From Chthoniobacterales bacterium (GTDB lineage: Bacteria; Verrucomicrobiota; Verrucomicrobiia; Chthoniobacterales; JACTMZ01), in assembly GCA_014879535.1 (NCBI GenBank), contig JACSRX010000035.1, positions 19,339 through 83,338 of the forward strand: a stretch of DNA of 64,000 bases. The letters run 5' to 3'. Numbering within the stretch: the first letter of the stretch is position 1; the number at the start of each line of letters is the position of its first letter. The notes below the pieces were generated by a model, which was given only the letters and a program-made list of their open reading frames with translations, was not told where the DNA came from and did no database searches. Shown here in pieces: positions 33,001 through 40,523 of the stretch. The position numbers and the translations under genes are program-made.

Positions 33001-34306
33001 GCTCCGTGAGGTATTTCCGTATCTTATCCGACTGGGCTTGTATCTGGTCTAGTTGCTTCGCAACTCCGGCGAGTTTCGATTCCGGACGCAATCCATCTTT
33101 GACCGCAGCGGCCAGCAAAGCTTGAGCTTTGGCACAGCAGTCGAGCAGGTAGTTGGCGCTCTTCGCGTCCTTCTTGAGCTGCTTCTGGCTCTCGATGACC
33201 TCGACAATGATCTTGCGCGCCTTTTCGGCGTTCTCGGGCTTTTGAATCTCTGCGGCGAGCGGCATGTCGATAGACTTCTCGCCCGCCGCGACTGTGACGC
33301 CGCCAAAGAGTCCATCAAGCTGCGCGTCGGGTGCTGCCGGCTTCACATCGAATTCGTCCTGAAGTTTCTCTCTCACCTGATCGAGGCTCTCCATGATCGC
33401 CGGGATCGCCTCATACAGACGACCGCCCGCATCCTCGGGTTTCTCGATCAAAGTGTAGGCCGCTTGCTTGAAAACTTCCTGGCTGCCGATTCCGGAGATC
33501 TTCGGCCTGGAAGTGACGATCTTCCGAAATGCAAACTCGTGCTCCGACACCTGAGACCAGAGGTTGGCCTTGTTGCGCGAGCGCAGGTATTCGTCCGCGT
33601 AGGAGCGCATGTCGAGAAGCTCTTGCACTTCGCTCTCCTTCATCTTGTATAACTCCGCGAGTTCCTTGTTGGAGAACCCGTCCCGCTTCTGCTTCGCGAG
33701 CATCATGTTGGCCTGAGCGTCCCAGCTATAGTCCGCCTTGATGTCCTTCTCGATCTGCAAGCTGGCTTCGAGTCGATCGATTTCCCGTTCCTCACTGTGC
33801 GGCAGCACCGCAACATCGACGTGGCGAAAATGACCGTATTTCTCGGGGTGTTTGAAAAGCAGTTCGCGCCATGTCGCGAGACGGCGATTGCCATTAACCA
33901 CGAAGCCATTTTCATCCAAAAGAATCGGGTCGATTTGCTTGTTGCCAGTGTCCTCGAAGTATTTTTGAAGGTCCGCTTGCTTCGCGAGTTGGAGCAGAAG
34001 GATGTGTTGAGCTTCTTGGGCGTCCCATAGCTCCGCATCGCCCGAGAAGAGGTCTTTACGTGCGGCTGGATTCTTTGCCAAATACTCAGACTGCAATGAA
34101 GCGGTGCGTCCGTTTGCCATCCGATATTTCGGAAGCTCAATCGGCACGCGCACGATTCGGATGTCCTGGGTCTTTTCCTGAAAGACGACGCGCGTTGTTG
34201 CGTCGCCTGGCTTCGCTAAGAGCTTCTTGAACTCTTCGGTGCGTGCAGGCTTAGGCCAGCCAAACCGGGAACTCGTGGGCGTTGGTGAGGGAGGGTTCGT
34301 GGGCAT
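32987..34306 (-). CDS. ParB/sulfiredoxin-like domain protein
   Basis: A 439-residue protein. Residues about 115-200 resemble a ParB N-terminal domain: PILLDENGFVVNGNRRLATW is the strand and the GNRR nucleotide-binding motif. A helical HTH-like region follows (FSNKELAELYKMKESEVQEL). The last 150 residues are helical and may be a coiled coil. ParB-like domains are now known as CTPases, and some relatives are nucleases. In this operon, next to a BglII-like nuclease gene, the protein may act as a DNA-loading or specificity factor. Confidence 0.75.
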   Translation of the reverse strand: MPTNPPSPTPTSSRFGWPKPARTEEFKKLLAKPGDATTRVVFQEKTQDIRIVRVPIELPKYRMANGRTASLQSEYLAKNPAARKDLFSGDAELWDAQEAQHILLLQLAKQADLQKYFEDTGNKQIDPILLDENGFVVNGNRRLATWRELLFKHPEKYGHFRHVDVAVLPHSEEREIDRLEASLQIEKDIKADYSWDAQANMMLAKQKRDGFSNKELAELYKMKESEVQELLDMRSYADEYLRSRNKANLWSQVSEHEFAFRKIVTSRPKISGIGSQEVFKQAAYTLIEKPEDAGGRLYEAIPAIMESLDQVREKLQDEFDVKPAAPDAQLDGLFGGVTVAAGEKSIDMPLAAEIQKPENAEKARKIIVEVIESQKQLKKDAKSANYLLDCCAKAQALLAAAVKDGLRPESKLAGVAKQLDQIQAQSDKIRKYLTEHAQD

Positions 34307-34309
34307 GTT

Positions 34310-34765
34310 TTATTCGAGTGCGAAAATGAGCGTTGGGACGTGGTAGGCTTTCCTGAATATGGCGAGCTCGCGCTCAAGCCGAGTGGACTGCGCGATATTG
34401 TCTCCAAGCAACGCAGCCATCGGTTGCGAGGGCACAACGATTGCCGCCGACTTGATCGCGTTGTCGAGATACATCGTCTGCAGCTTGATCATATCTGCAT
34501 ACATCCGCGCCATATTGCCGGTTTGCATGCAGAGCCCGACATTGTCCTTCATCGAGGTAATCGTCATGTCGGAGTCCATCGACACAGCAACCTCGCCGGA
34601 CCATCCCGAGCTTTTTAGGTGGGCGAGAAAGGCATCGCGGATCTTTGGCGCAGCCTTCGGCGCCGGCTTAACAGTGATCGCTTTGATGGCCGCCTCGATT
34701 TCTTTCTGGGTAGACTTGGGAATTGCTTTGTCGCCCGCGCAGTGACTGTGGAGCACGCAGTTCAT
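34310..34765 (-). CDS. BglII/BstYI-like restriction endonuclease
   Basis: A 151-residue protein. The stretch VGLCMQTGNMARMYADMIK, then YLDNAIKSAAIVVPSQPMA and LGDNIAQSTRLERELAIF, matches the C-terminal half of BglII-type endonucleases (vQtGNmaRmyaDllKLq pattern). A catalytic strand would be SMDSDMTITSMKDNVGLCMQ. It would recognise a short palindromic sequence protected by the adjacent methyltransferase. The start at 34765 overlaps the methyltransferase stop by four bases. At 151 residues it is shorter than BglII (223 residues), so it may be a compact family member. Confidence 0.75.
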   Translation of the reverse strand: MNCVLHSHCAGDKAIPKSTQKEIEAAIKAITVKPAPKAAPKIRDAFLAHLKSSGWSGEVAVSMDSDMTITSMKDNVGLCMQTGNMARMYADMIKLQTMYLDNAIKSAAIVVPSQPMAALLGDNIAQSTRLERELAIFRKAYHVPTLIFALE

Positions 34766-35646
34766 TGAAATGCCCCCGCCTTGAATCCAGCCGGTGGCTT
34801 GGAAAGGTTGCTTTGGGTGTGATCGTAGATCGGCTTGTCGTGCGGCCGATAAGTAGCCTTTCCGGCGAGTGCGTCGCGCACACGGCTCAAGCCGATTGCT
34901 GCATACTCGGCCACAATCTCGCAGCCCCAGAATCGGCGCCCGTGCATTGCCGCAGCAACGCCTGCCGAAGCTACACCAGCAAACGGATCGAACACGAGAT
35001 CGCCGCGGTTTGTGAGTGCGAGCACGAGCCGCTCAATCAACCCGACCGGAAACTGGCAGGGGTGTCCTGTCTTCTCGATGTGGTTGCTTTTCACGTTCGG
35101 AATGTTCCAGACATCTTCCGGGTTCTTACCCAGCGGGTTGCCTGAGAATTGGCCCGCCTTTGGCCCCTTAAAGTGTTTTTTGCCCGGATACTTCGCCGGC
35201 GTGCGAACAGCATCCAAATTGAATGTGTAGGTGTCCTTCTTCAACTCCGTTTTCGTATACCACATCACGACTTCGTAACGCCCAGAGAATCGTCGCTGAG
35301 TGTGCAGGCCATGCCCGAACTGCCACACGATCCGGTTTCGTAGCTGGAGCCGATGCTTTTTAAAAATCGGAGCGAACTCGATATCCAACGGGAAGATTTC
35401 GTTGTCATCCACGTAGTTTCCGACCTGCCAGCAAATGCTCCCGCCTTTTTTCAATCTCGGGATCAACTCGGCAATAATTCGTGCCTGCCATTCCAAGTAT
35501 TTGTCCAGCTCCATACGTGCCTCATACTCCTTGCCGATGTTGTATGGTGGCGATGTGACGATGAGATCAAACAGCGGTTCCGTCGGCAGGCCCTTGAGGA
35601 AGGATTCTGTGTCCCCATGCCAGATGGCGTGAGACAAAGTCATCAT
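34762..35646 (-). CDS. DNA methyltransferase (beta class, TSPPY)
   Basis: A 294-residue DNA amino-methyltransferase. The catalytic motif is LIVTSPPYNIGKEYE near 27-41, and the SAM-binding motif lies C-terminal (LVFDPFAGVASAGVAA near 219-234), the order typical of beta-class N4-cytosine or N6-adenine enzymes. It should protect host DNA from the adjacent BglII-like nuclease. The doublet ATG at 35646/35643 is taken as start; the same frame extends upstream to 35742 without a stop. ATAAACGCCCG, like the phage promoter box, lies about 150 bp upstream on the same strand. Confidence 0.85.
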   Translation of the reverse strand: MMTLSHAIWHGDTESFLKGLPTEPLFDLIVTSPPYNIGKEYEARMELDKYLEWQARIIAELIPRLKKGGSICWQVGNYVDDNEIFPLDIEFAPIFKKHRLQLRNRIVWQFGHGLHTQRRFSGRYEVVMWYTKTELKKDTYTFNLDAVRTPAKYPGKKHFKGPKAGQFSGNPLGKNPEDVWNIPNVKSNHIEKTGHPCQFPVGLIERLVLALTNRGDLVFDPFAGVASAGVAAAMHGRRFWGCEIVAEYAAIGLSRVRDALAGKATYRPHDKPIYDHTQSNLSKPPAGFKAGAFQ

Positions 35647-35953
35647 GGCGCTGGCGTGGACGCTCTTCAGCAGACTCGCGGTTGGTCTGGCCGGCGTCTT
35701 GGGGCGGCAATTGCGGGTAGAGCGTTCGATGTTCAAAGGCATTGAAGCGGGAACAATAGCTCATCGCGTATTTTGGCGCGAGCCCTTCGGGCGTTTATGA
35801 CGCACTTCCCGAACGCACCCACACAGGCTGAAACTGCATGACGGATGCATGACAAAAGATTTCATTTCTGCTCCGGTCTGTGCGAATGGCCGGATTTTCT
35901 CCTTGCACAAAACGCTATGGGGCAGCAAGATACCGCACTGAACGGAAGGAGTG

Positions 35954-36757
35954 TTACTCCTCCCAGAGGAACTTCACGCCGTCGGCGGCCGTGCGCGTGC
36001 GGGCCTCTTGGTTCTTGTTCTTCTTGAACGCCCCGAGGCACTCGACTTCCGAGGCCCGGCGGCACAGCCCGATCGCCGTGGCCACGTGGTGCTGGACCTT
36101 CTGCAGATTCGTGGTTCCCGCGAAGGCTCGGAACTCGACGAGGCCGTGGCTAAACAGTTTGCGGAAGTTCACCATCCCGCGCCCGCACGCCACCGCCGCG
36201 TCATTCTTGGTCCGCGGGCTCGGATGCCGCTCCATCGTGCGCACCAGATGCGCCACGTCCGCCGCGAACGTGTGGCTGTAGTGGTTCAGGTGACGCCCCG
36301 TGCCCGTCTGCCCGTAGATCGAGCGGGCGTGCCACTGCGCGATGTGGGCGAGCTTCTTGGCGAACTCCCCGCGCTTGTTCTGGTCGCTTGTCCCGATCAC
36401 CGAGTCCACGCTCACCGTCACATGGCAGCCGCAGGAGTCGTTCACCGTTGCGCCGATCTCGTTCATCCACCCCACGAAGTCGCAGAGCGCGGACACCCCT
36501 TGCTCGCCGTGGAGGATCGGGCTGACGAACTCGCATGGCACGCCCGGCCCCCGGATCGATCCGTCCCGCTCGGCCCGCCAGGTCAGGCGTCCGAACTTGG
36601 GTGCGGCGATCACCGTGCCATCTGTCTTGCGCAGCCCGCCAGCCACGGGTGTCCCGCTGTGGTAGCTGCCCACTTGAACCCCGCTCGTGGCGGGGATGCT
36701 TGTTTCCAGCTCCACTCCGAAGAGGACGCTGGCGGCTTTGATGTCCGGCTTTTTCAT
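35954..36757 (-). CDS. Putative amidoligase (COOH-NH2 ligase)
   Basis: A 267-residue protein with the look of the amidoligase family (PF12224): FGVELET near 13-19, then CEFVSPILHGEQGVSALCDF near 75-94, the strand SCGCHVTVSVD near 108-118, and a C-terminal segment FRKLFSHGLVEFRAFAGTTN where the family has VEFR. These enzymes belong to the glutamine-synthetase/ATP-grasp-like group and form amide bonds between a carboxylate and an amine. Comparative genomics has linked them to class II glutamine amidotransferases and GGCT/AIG2 proteins, both encoded elsewhere in this phage. Behind it lies the modular promoter 36809-36912. It ends in VKFLWEE. Confidence 0.78.
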   Translation of the reverse strand: MKKPDIKAASVLFGVELETSIPATSGVQVGSYHSGTPVAGGLRKTDGTVIAAPKFGRLTWRAERDGSIRGPGVPCEFVSPILHGEQGVSALCDFVGWMNEIGATVNDSCGCHVTVSVDSVIGTSDQNKRGEFAKKLAHIAQWHARSIYGQTGTGRHLNHYSHTFAADVAHLVRTMERHPSPRTKNDAAVACGRGMVNFRKLFSHGLVEFRAFAGTTNLQKVQHHVATAIGLCRRASEVECLGAFKKNKNQEARTRTAADGVKFLWEE

Positions 36758-36808
36758 AACCAGCTTAGCCTCTGACAGTTGTGACTTTTTGTCGCGCGCC
36801 TTGTGACG

Positions 36809-36912
36809 CCATATTTTTCACCATTATGTTGGCGCCCAACGAGTTGGCATGGTTTTTGACACGATGAAAGGGCACCCCGTTTCCGCGTTTATCAGCCGTG
36901 GGAACTCACGAG
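36809..36912 (-). promoter_or_regulatory. Modular phage promoter region (leftward copy)
   Basis: In leftward reading: a 28-base block (36912-36885) ending in TGATAAACGC, differing at one base from 11107-11134, then GTCAAAAACCATGCCAAC (36860-36843), a 17-base spacer and AATGGTGAAAAATATGG (36825-36809). It lies in the 233-base gap between the ligase and amidoligase genes and reads into the amidoligase. The gap holds no gene. Confidence 0.65.
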
Positions 36913-36990
36913 CCGACAGCCTCCATAAGAAGCGTTTTGGGCAGCTGGTATGGGGATAGCCCCGAGGATGCGCGGACGGGCGCTACGGGC

Positions 36991-37872
36991 TCAAAGGTCC
37001 CACGCCTCACGCCACCCCACGAACTTCGGGAACCGCGGCGCGTCCTTGGCCCCGCTCGGCTGGTGGCGGAACTTGACCAGCCGGCCAACCAGCTCCTCCC
37101 GCCGCTCCCACAGGCTCACCCGGTCCACGCCACCGAGCACGTGGTTGTAGCCGAGGCGGAACTCCACGCCGGTGTCCACAACGCGCACCACGAACCCGCC
37201 CAACTCGCCCCGGCCCACCATGCCCGCCTTGGACAGACTGCGCTTCGTGCGCCCGAACGCATCCCGCTCGGCTTCGTTCTGGTTGCTCATCCCCTCGTAG
37301 CTCTCAAGCACCACGGCCTCCGCGTCCTCGAACCGCTTGATCTTGAGCAGCCACCCCTCGCGCTCGGTCGAACGCCCGCACTTATACGGACCGGCCGGAT
37401 CGCGCACCATCACGCCCTCGTAGCCCTCGGCCAGACAGCGCTCCTCGAACGCCGCCAGTTCGTCCGCATCGCGGATCTCCACCGGCAACACCTTGGCCAC
37501 ATGGTCCCACTCGGGCAGGCGCTCCAACTCCCGCACCCGGCAGGCATACGGCACATCGAGCCCGTCGTTCACGAAGTCGAACACATGAAACACAAAGTCC
37601 GGCTCGCCGCTCTCCCGCCCGATGGCGCTCGTCGTGGCATTGAACGTGCCGCCCCGCAGCATCAGTTCCCCGTCCACCCCGTCCGGCAGGTTCGCCTCGA
37701 TCCACTCGCGGGCGAACGTGTTGCTGATCGGCTTGAACGACCGGGTCAGCGCCCGGCCCCCGATCTTGAGGCATCGGATGCCGTCCAGCTTCGGCGTGGC
37801 CAGCACCGGAAAGTTCAGGGCCTCGGGCCGCTCGCATTTGCCGGCGAGCATCGGCTTCTTGATCGCGTTCAT
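36991..37872 (-). CDS. ATP-dependent DNA ligase
   Basis: A 293-residue phage-type ligase. The AMP-accepting Lys is in ATPKLDGIRCLK near 25-36, with motif III GVDGELMLRGG near 65-75, motif IIIa FVFHVFDFVND near 93-103, motif IV EGYEGVMVRDP near 149-159 and motif V GWLLKIKRFEDAE near 173-185, then a C-terminal OB-fold region (GGFVVRVVDTGVEFRLGY). It seals nicks in double-stranded DNA, like T7 ligase. The ATG at 37872 is chosen because the operator-like repeat site C ends two bases upstream of it. Confidence 0.88.
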   Translation of the reverse strand: MNAIKKPMLAGKCERPEALNFPVLATPKLDGIRCLKIGGRALTRSFKPISNTFAREWIEANLPDGVDGELMLRGGTFNATTSAIGRESGEPDFVFHVFDFVNDGLDVPYACRVRELERLPEWDHVAKVLPVEIRDADELAAFEERCLAEGYEGVMVRDPAGPYKCGRSTEREGWLLKIKRFEDAEAVVLESYEGMSNQNEAERDAFGRTKRSLSKAGMVGRGELGGFVVRVVDTGVEFRLGYNHVLGGVDRVSLWERREELVGRLVKFRHQPSGAKDAPRFPKFVGWREAWDL

Positions 37873-37873
37873 G

Positions 37874-37890
37874 GTGCGTGACTCGCGTAG
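37874..37890. promoter_or_regulatory. Operator-like site C
   Basis: GTGCGTGACTCGCGTAG, 13 of 17 positions as in sites A and B, directly abutting the ligase start codon and therefore overlapping its ribosome-binding region. Binding here could block translation-competent transcripts or transcription elongation. Confidence 0.55.
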
Positions 37891-37892
37891 TG

Positions 37893-38117
37893 TCATCCGC
37901 AGAACGAAACCTCGCCGGTCCCGATGGCCGTGAGCCGTCCCACGAGCGTGCCCAAGTTGAACTTGCGCAGGCCCCTGTTTTCTACGTCCCAGACCGTGAT
38001 GAGTCCGCCCCCGCCGAGCTTGGCGGGCGACGTGGTGAAGCGCATCGTGCGGGCCTCACCCGAGGCCTTCACGAACGTGCCGATGTATTGAGTGCGTTGG
38101 TGGATGTTTGCTTTCAT
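37893..38117 (-). CDS. Small beta-rich phage protein (74 aa)
   Basis: Begins MKANIHQRTQYIGTFVKASG at 38117, three bases after the AAGGAGG of leader P2, the strongest ribosome site seen in the region. The product is mostly strands (RTMRFTTSPAKLGGGGLIT; VSFCG at the end). No family recognised. It is the first gene of a unit that continues to the DNA ligase, 20 bases downstream. Confidence 0.65.
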   Translation of the reverse strand: MKANIHQRTQYIGTFVKASGEARTMRFTTSPAKLGGGGLITVWDVENRGLRKFNLGTLVGRLTAIGTGEVSFCG

Positions 38118-38120
38118 CCT

Positions 38121-38221
38121 CCTTGGCCTCTCGCAGAGTCCGCACTGAGTCCATCAGTTTTCCCGCACCATTTTTGCGGGCTATTTGGCCCGTCACCCAC
38201 ACCGTTGGCATGATGTTTGAC
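38121..38221 (-). promoter_or_regulatory. Modular promoter/leader, copy P2
   Basis: Leftward: GTCAAACATCATGCCAAC (38221-38204; 16 of 18 bases as at 11149), a longer spacer with an inverted CCCGCA/TGCGGG around the AATGGTG box (about 38166-38172), then a 38-base leader, CTGATGGACTCAGTGCGG and GCGAGAGGCCAAGG, up to the ribosome site. The leader matches P1 (4322-4359) and P3 (39650-39686). Confidence 0.6.
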
Positions 38222-38235
38222 GCCGCTGAAGGATC

Positions 38236-38607
38236 TCAAAATCGCTCCGCAAACTCGCCCCGCGCCACCCGCTCCGCACCGCGAACCAAGAAGTAGGCCC
38301 ACGCCTCACGACGCCGCCCGTTCTCCTCCACCACTCCGATCACGCGCCGCCGGTAGAAACGCGGATGTCCCTCGAGGCGGTCGAGACGCGCCCACCCCTC
38401 GGCCGACGTCACCCGATACAATTCGCCCTCAACGCAGTGCCCGCGCCCCGGCATGTCGAGCAGGTAGGGCAGCCCGTCGATCACCAGCGGAAGCCGGTCT
38501 TCCGTGCGCACTTCGGCGAGGAACTCGCCCTCCGCATCCCGCATCACCCGATGGTTGCCGAGGCCGCGCTTGAGCGTGCCATACACAAAGAGCAAATCGG
38601 TCTGCAC
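38236..38607 (-). CDS. GGCT/AIG2-like gamma-glutamylcyclotransferase-family protein
   Basis: A 123-residue GGCT-fold protein: LLFVYGTLKRGLGNHRVM near 4-21 is the hallmark YGTLxxG substrate loop, followed by LPYLLDMPGRGHCVEGELY with the family's G-E-x-Y strand and the Glu expected to act as base. Such enzymes cyclise gamma-glutamyl amines, releasing 5-oxoproline and the amine. With the amidoligase and glutamine amidotransferase it could edit or complete a gamma-glutamyl-type modification. The GTG at 38607 is chosen, eight bases after the previous stop; a longer frame overlaps that gene. Confidence 0.82.
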   Translation of the reverse strand: MQTDLLFVYGTLKRGLGNHRVMRDAEGEFLAEVRTEDRLPLVIDGLPYLLDMPGRGHCVEGELYRVTSAEGWARLDRLEGHPRFYRRRVIGVVEENGRRREAWAYFLVRGAERVARGEFAERF

Positions 38608-38615
38608 GGCCGCAT

Positions 38616-39047
38616 TCAACTTGCCCGCGTGTCCCGAAGGAAGCGCTCGATTTCCTCGGCCGAAAACAACGGGCGACGGCATGCCACGCTCGGACGGATC
38701 AACCCACGCTTGCATAGCCGCCACAACGTCGTCCGCGTGACTCCAAGCAGCTTGGTCGTCTCGTCCGAGTTGTAGGCGAGCCTGGCTTGTTTGGCCGGAA
38801 GGGTTGGAGCGGGAGGAGTCGGCGCGGGTGCAGGCGGCGCAGAAAGGATCCTCTCAGCCGCCGCCATGCATCGCGCGAGTTGCACCGTCGTGAGGTTGGC
38901 GAAGACCGGCTCGGACGGCAGCGGTTCGCCCAAAATTTGCTGGAGGATGTCCGCCGGCTGCTTTCTCAGGAGCGGGGCCAGCCCATGCTCGACCAAGGTG
39001 CGAAGGTGGACGCGGTCGGCCAGCGTGGAGTCATCGGGAGCGATCAT
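38616..39047 (-). CDS. HTH protein with N-terminal helical domain
   Basis: A 143-residue protein. Residues 1-75 are helical; a Pro/Ala-rich linker (about 72-86) follows; the C-terminus is a MerR/excisionase-type HTH (SDETTKLLGVTRTTLWRLCK, then RRPLFSAEEIERFLRD). The ATG overlaps the stop of the RarA-like gene by four bases. It may be a regulator of the leftward genes or a DNA-tethering factor. It lies eight bases before the GGCT-like gene start. Confidence 0.7.
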   Translation of the reverse strand: MIAPDDSTLADRVHLRTLVEHGLAPLLRKQPADILQQILGEPLPSEPVFANLTTVQLARCMAAAERILSAPPAPAPTPPAPTLPAKQARLAYNSDETTKLLGVTRTTLWRLCKRGLIRPSVACRRPLFSAEEIERFLRDTRAS

Positions 39048-39646
39048 GCGTCCACGATCCCGTCGAACAACCCCGGCTGGAACGGGGCCAGGGCGGCATG
39101 CTCGGCGCGGAAGAACTCGGCTTTGGTCGCGCCCGCAGCCTTCCCCCGCCGCGTGTGGCAGTCGAACGCATACTCGGGGATCGGCACGTATTCGGGGGCG
39201 TTGCGCAGGTCGTCGGCCAGGGTGTCGGGATCGACGCCCCGCATCTCGTCATAGACGAAGTTCTGCAGGTGGTCGGCATCGCGGCTCTTCTTGGCTGCAC
39301 AGAGCAGGATCACGGCCTTGGAAATGAAGATGCGCCCCCGCGCCCGCCGCCCCGAGAGGTTCGCGTTGATCATGGCATACGAGTCGTGGAGCGCCTTGAT
39401 CTCCTGCGTGATGATGCCCCAGCAGTCCTCGGCCGACACCGTGAGAAGCCTCTTCCACACGTAGTTGCCGAACCCGCTGGCCCAGAGTTCCAGTGCCCAG
39501 TAGCCGGCGAGCTGCGTGTCACCGCGGCGGATGGCCTTCTGCATGGCAGAACTCACCTCGCCGAAGTCGTATCCTCTGATCGTGCGCAGTCTCATGCCGT
39601 GGCCGGTGAGCCCGAACATGTCGGGCGTTTGCAGCGTGCTTTCCAT
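39044..39646 (-). CDS. RarA/MgsA C-terminal-domain-like protein
   Basis: A 200-residue protein whose central part looks like the tetramerisation and helical domain of RarA (MgsA_C): SSAMQKAIRRGDTQLAGYWA near 33-52, then YVWKRLLTVSAEDCWGIIT near 62-80, matching the RarA pattern of xKxiRgxdxdaAlyw and RRLxxxaxEDiGlA. The AAA+ module is absent. RarA acts at stalled replication forks with clamp-loader-like activity. The compact AAA+ protein at 5239-5880 lacks exactly such a domain. The start at 39646 follows leader P3. Confidence 0.75.
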   Translation of the reverse strand: MESTLQTPDMFGLTGHGMRLRTIRGYDFGEVSSAMQKAIRRGDTQLAGYWALELWASGFGNYVWKRLLTVSAEDCWGIITQEIKALHDSYAMINANLSGRRARGRIFISKAVILLCAAKKSRDADHLQNFVYDEMRGVDPDTLADDLRNAPEYVPIPEYAFDCHTRRGKAAGATKAEFFRAEHAALAPFQPGLFDGIVDA

Positions 39647-39649
39647 GCC

Positions 39650-39757
39650 CCTTGGCCTCTCGCAGAAGCCGCACTGGGTAAATCAGTTTTGGGCACCATT
39701 TGTCGCATGGGGAAAGGATGCCGGCCGTGGTTCACGGATGCCATTTATCCGAGGGGT
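39650..39757 (-). promoter_or_regulatory. Modular promoter/leader, copy P3
   Basis: Leftward: GGATAAATGG near 39750, AATGGTGCC near 39697, and a 37-base leader with CTGATTTACCCAGTGCGG and GCGAGAGGCCAAGGGG before the start at 39646. The leader is conserved with P1 and P2; the upstream boxes are more diverged. No gene lies in the 125-base gap. Confidence 0.55.
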
Positions 39758-39771
39758 GCATTGAAGGTGCC

Positions 39772-40500
39772 TCACACGCCGAGGTGGACGCTCTGACGGC
39801 GGCTCACATCAACGGCCACCCGGTCCTGGCTCTTGTAGGTCTCGAATCGCATGTGGGCCTTCCACTTGCTCTTGAGATACCGCTTCTCCGCCGCGATGCG
39901 CTCGGCCGACCGGAACAGCGAGTTGCCGCCGAGGTTCTTGTCGCGTTCTTGGGCGAAGCAGAAACGGGCCTCGTTCCACACCAGGCGGTTCACCATGAGT
40001 TCGGTCAGCGTGGCGTCGATGTCGCACTTGCACTTGAGCAGTTCGTCCCATCGCACGTCCTTGCCGATCACGCCCACGGCCCCGCCCATCCAGTGATGCA
40101 CTCCGAACGGGTCATTGCGCTGGAGGAGTCTGGGGTCGCTGCGTTGGTGCCAGCCGAACAGCCGCGCCCCGGCCCCAAACGCACAGTGGGCCGAGTTCTC
40201 CACCATGGCGGCGGTTTCTTCGACGGAGAGCTTCCTCACTTTCAGACTCACCATGCACATGCAGGCCGAGATGTCGTCATCGAGCATGATCAGGCATTCC
40301 TCGGGAAACCGGGCGATGATCCAGTTCCTCACGGCACTCACCCCCGAGATGTCAGGCGGGATGGGCACACGTGCGAGCGGCACTTGGGCGTAGGCCTCCA
40401 TCTCATTCTCCGGCACGACCAGTGTGGCCGAGGGGAACAGCCGGTGCGTTGTGATCGTGCGGTGCCGCCCCCGGCTCATGATCACGCACCGGATGGGCAA
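39772..40500 (-). CDS. Glycosyltransferase-like protein (GT-A type), possibly DNA-base modifying
   Basis: A 242-residue protein. It begins with a strand and SRGRHRTITTHRLFPSATLV, a pattern of phage GT-A-like proteins, and has CLIMLDDDISACMCMV near 86-101, where DDD would be the nucleotide-sugar metal site. HHWMGGAVGVIGKD near 150-163 and NRLVWNEARFCFAQE near 186-200 fit the acceptor side. Such genes in phages include predicted glycosyltransferases acting on modified DNA bases. The start is uncertain: TTG at 40500 keeps the first beta strand, ATG at 40479 is the alternative. It begins 24 bases after a tRNA gene in the same transcript. Confidence 0.6.
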   Translation of the reverse strand: MPIRCVIMSRGRHRTITTHRLFPSATLVVPENEMEAYAQVPLARVPIPPDISGVSAVRNWIIARFPEECLIMLDDDISACMCMVSLKVRKLSVEETAAMVENSAHCAFGAGARLFGWHQRSDPRLLQRNDPFGVHHWMGGAVGVIGKDVRWDELLKCKCDIDATLTELMVNRLVWNEARFCFAQERDKNLGGNSLFRSAERIAAEKRYLKSKWKAHMRFETYKSQDRVAVDVSRRQSVHLGV

Positions 40501-40523
40501 TCGCCGCAGTTCGGGAAACTGGC

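Noticed and set aside
30308..35646. DISARM or BREX system
   Set aside because: No DUF1998 (DrmB), PLD (DrmC), PglZ or BrxC/BrxL-like genes are present; the gene set differs.
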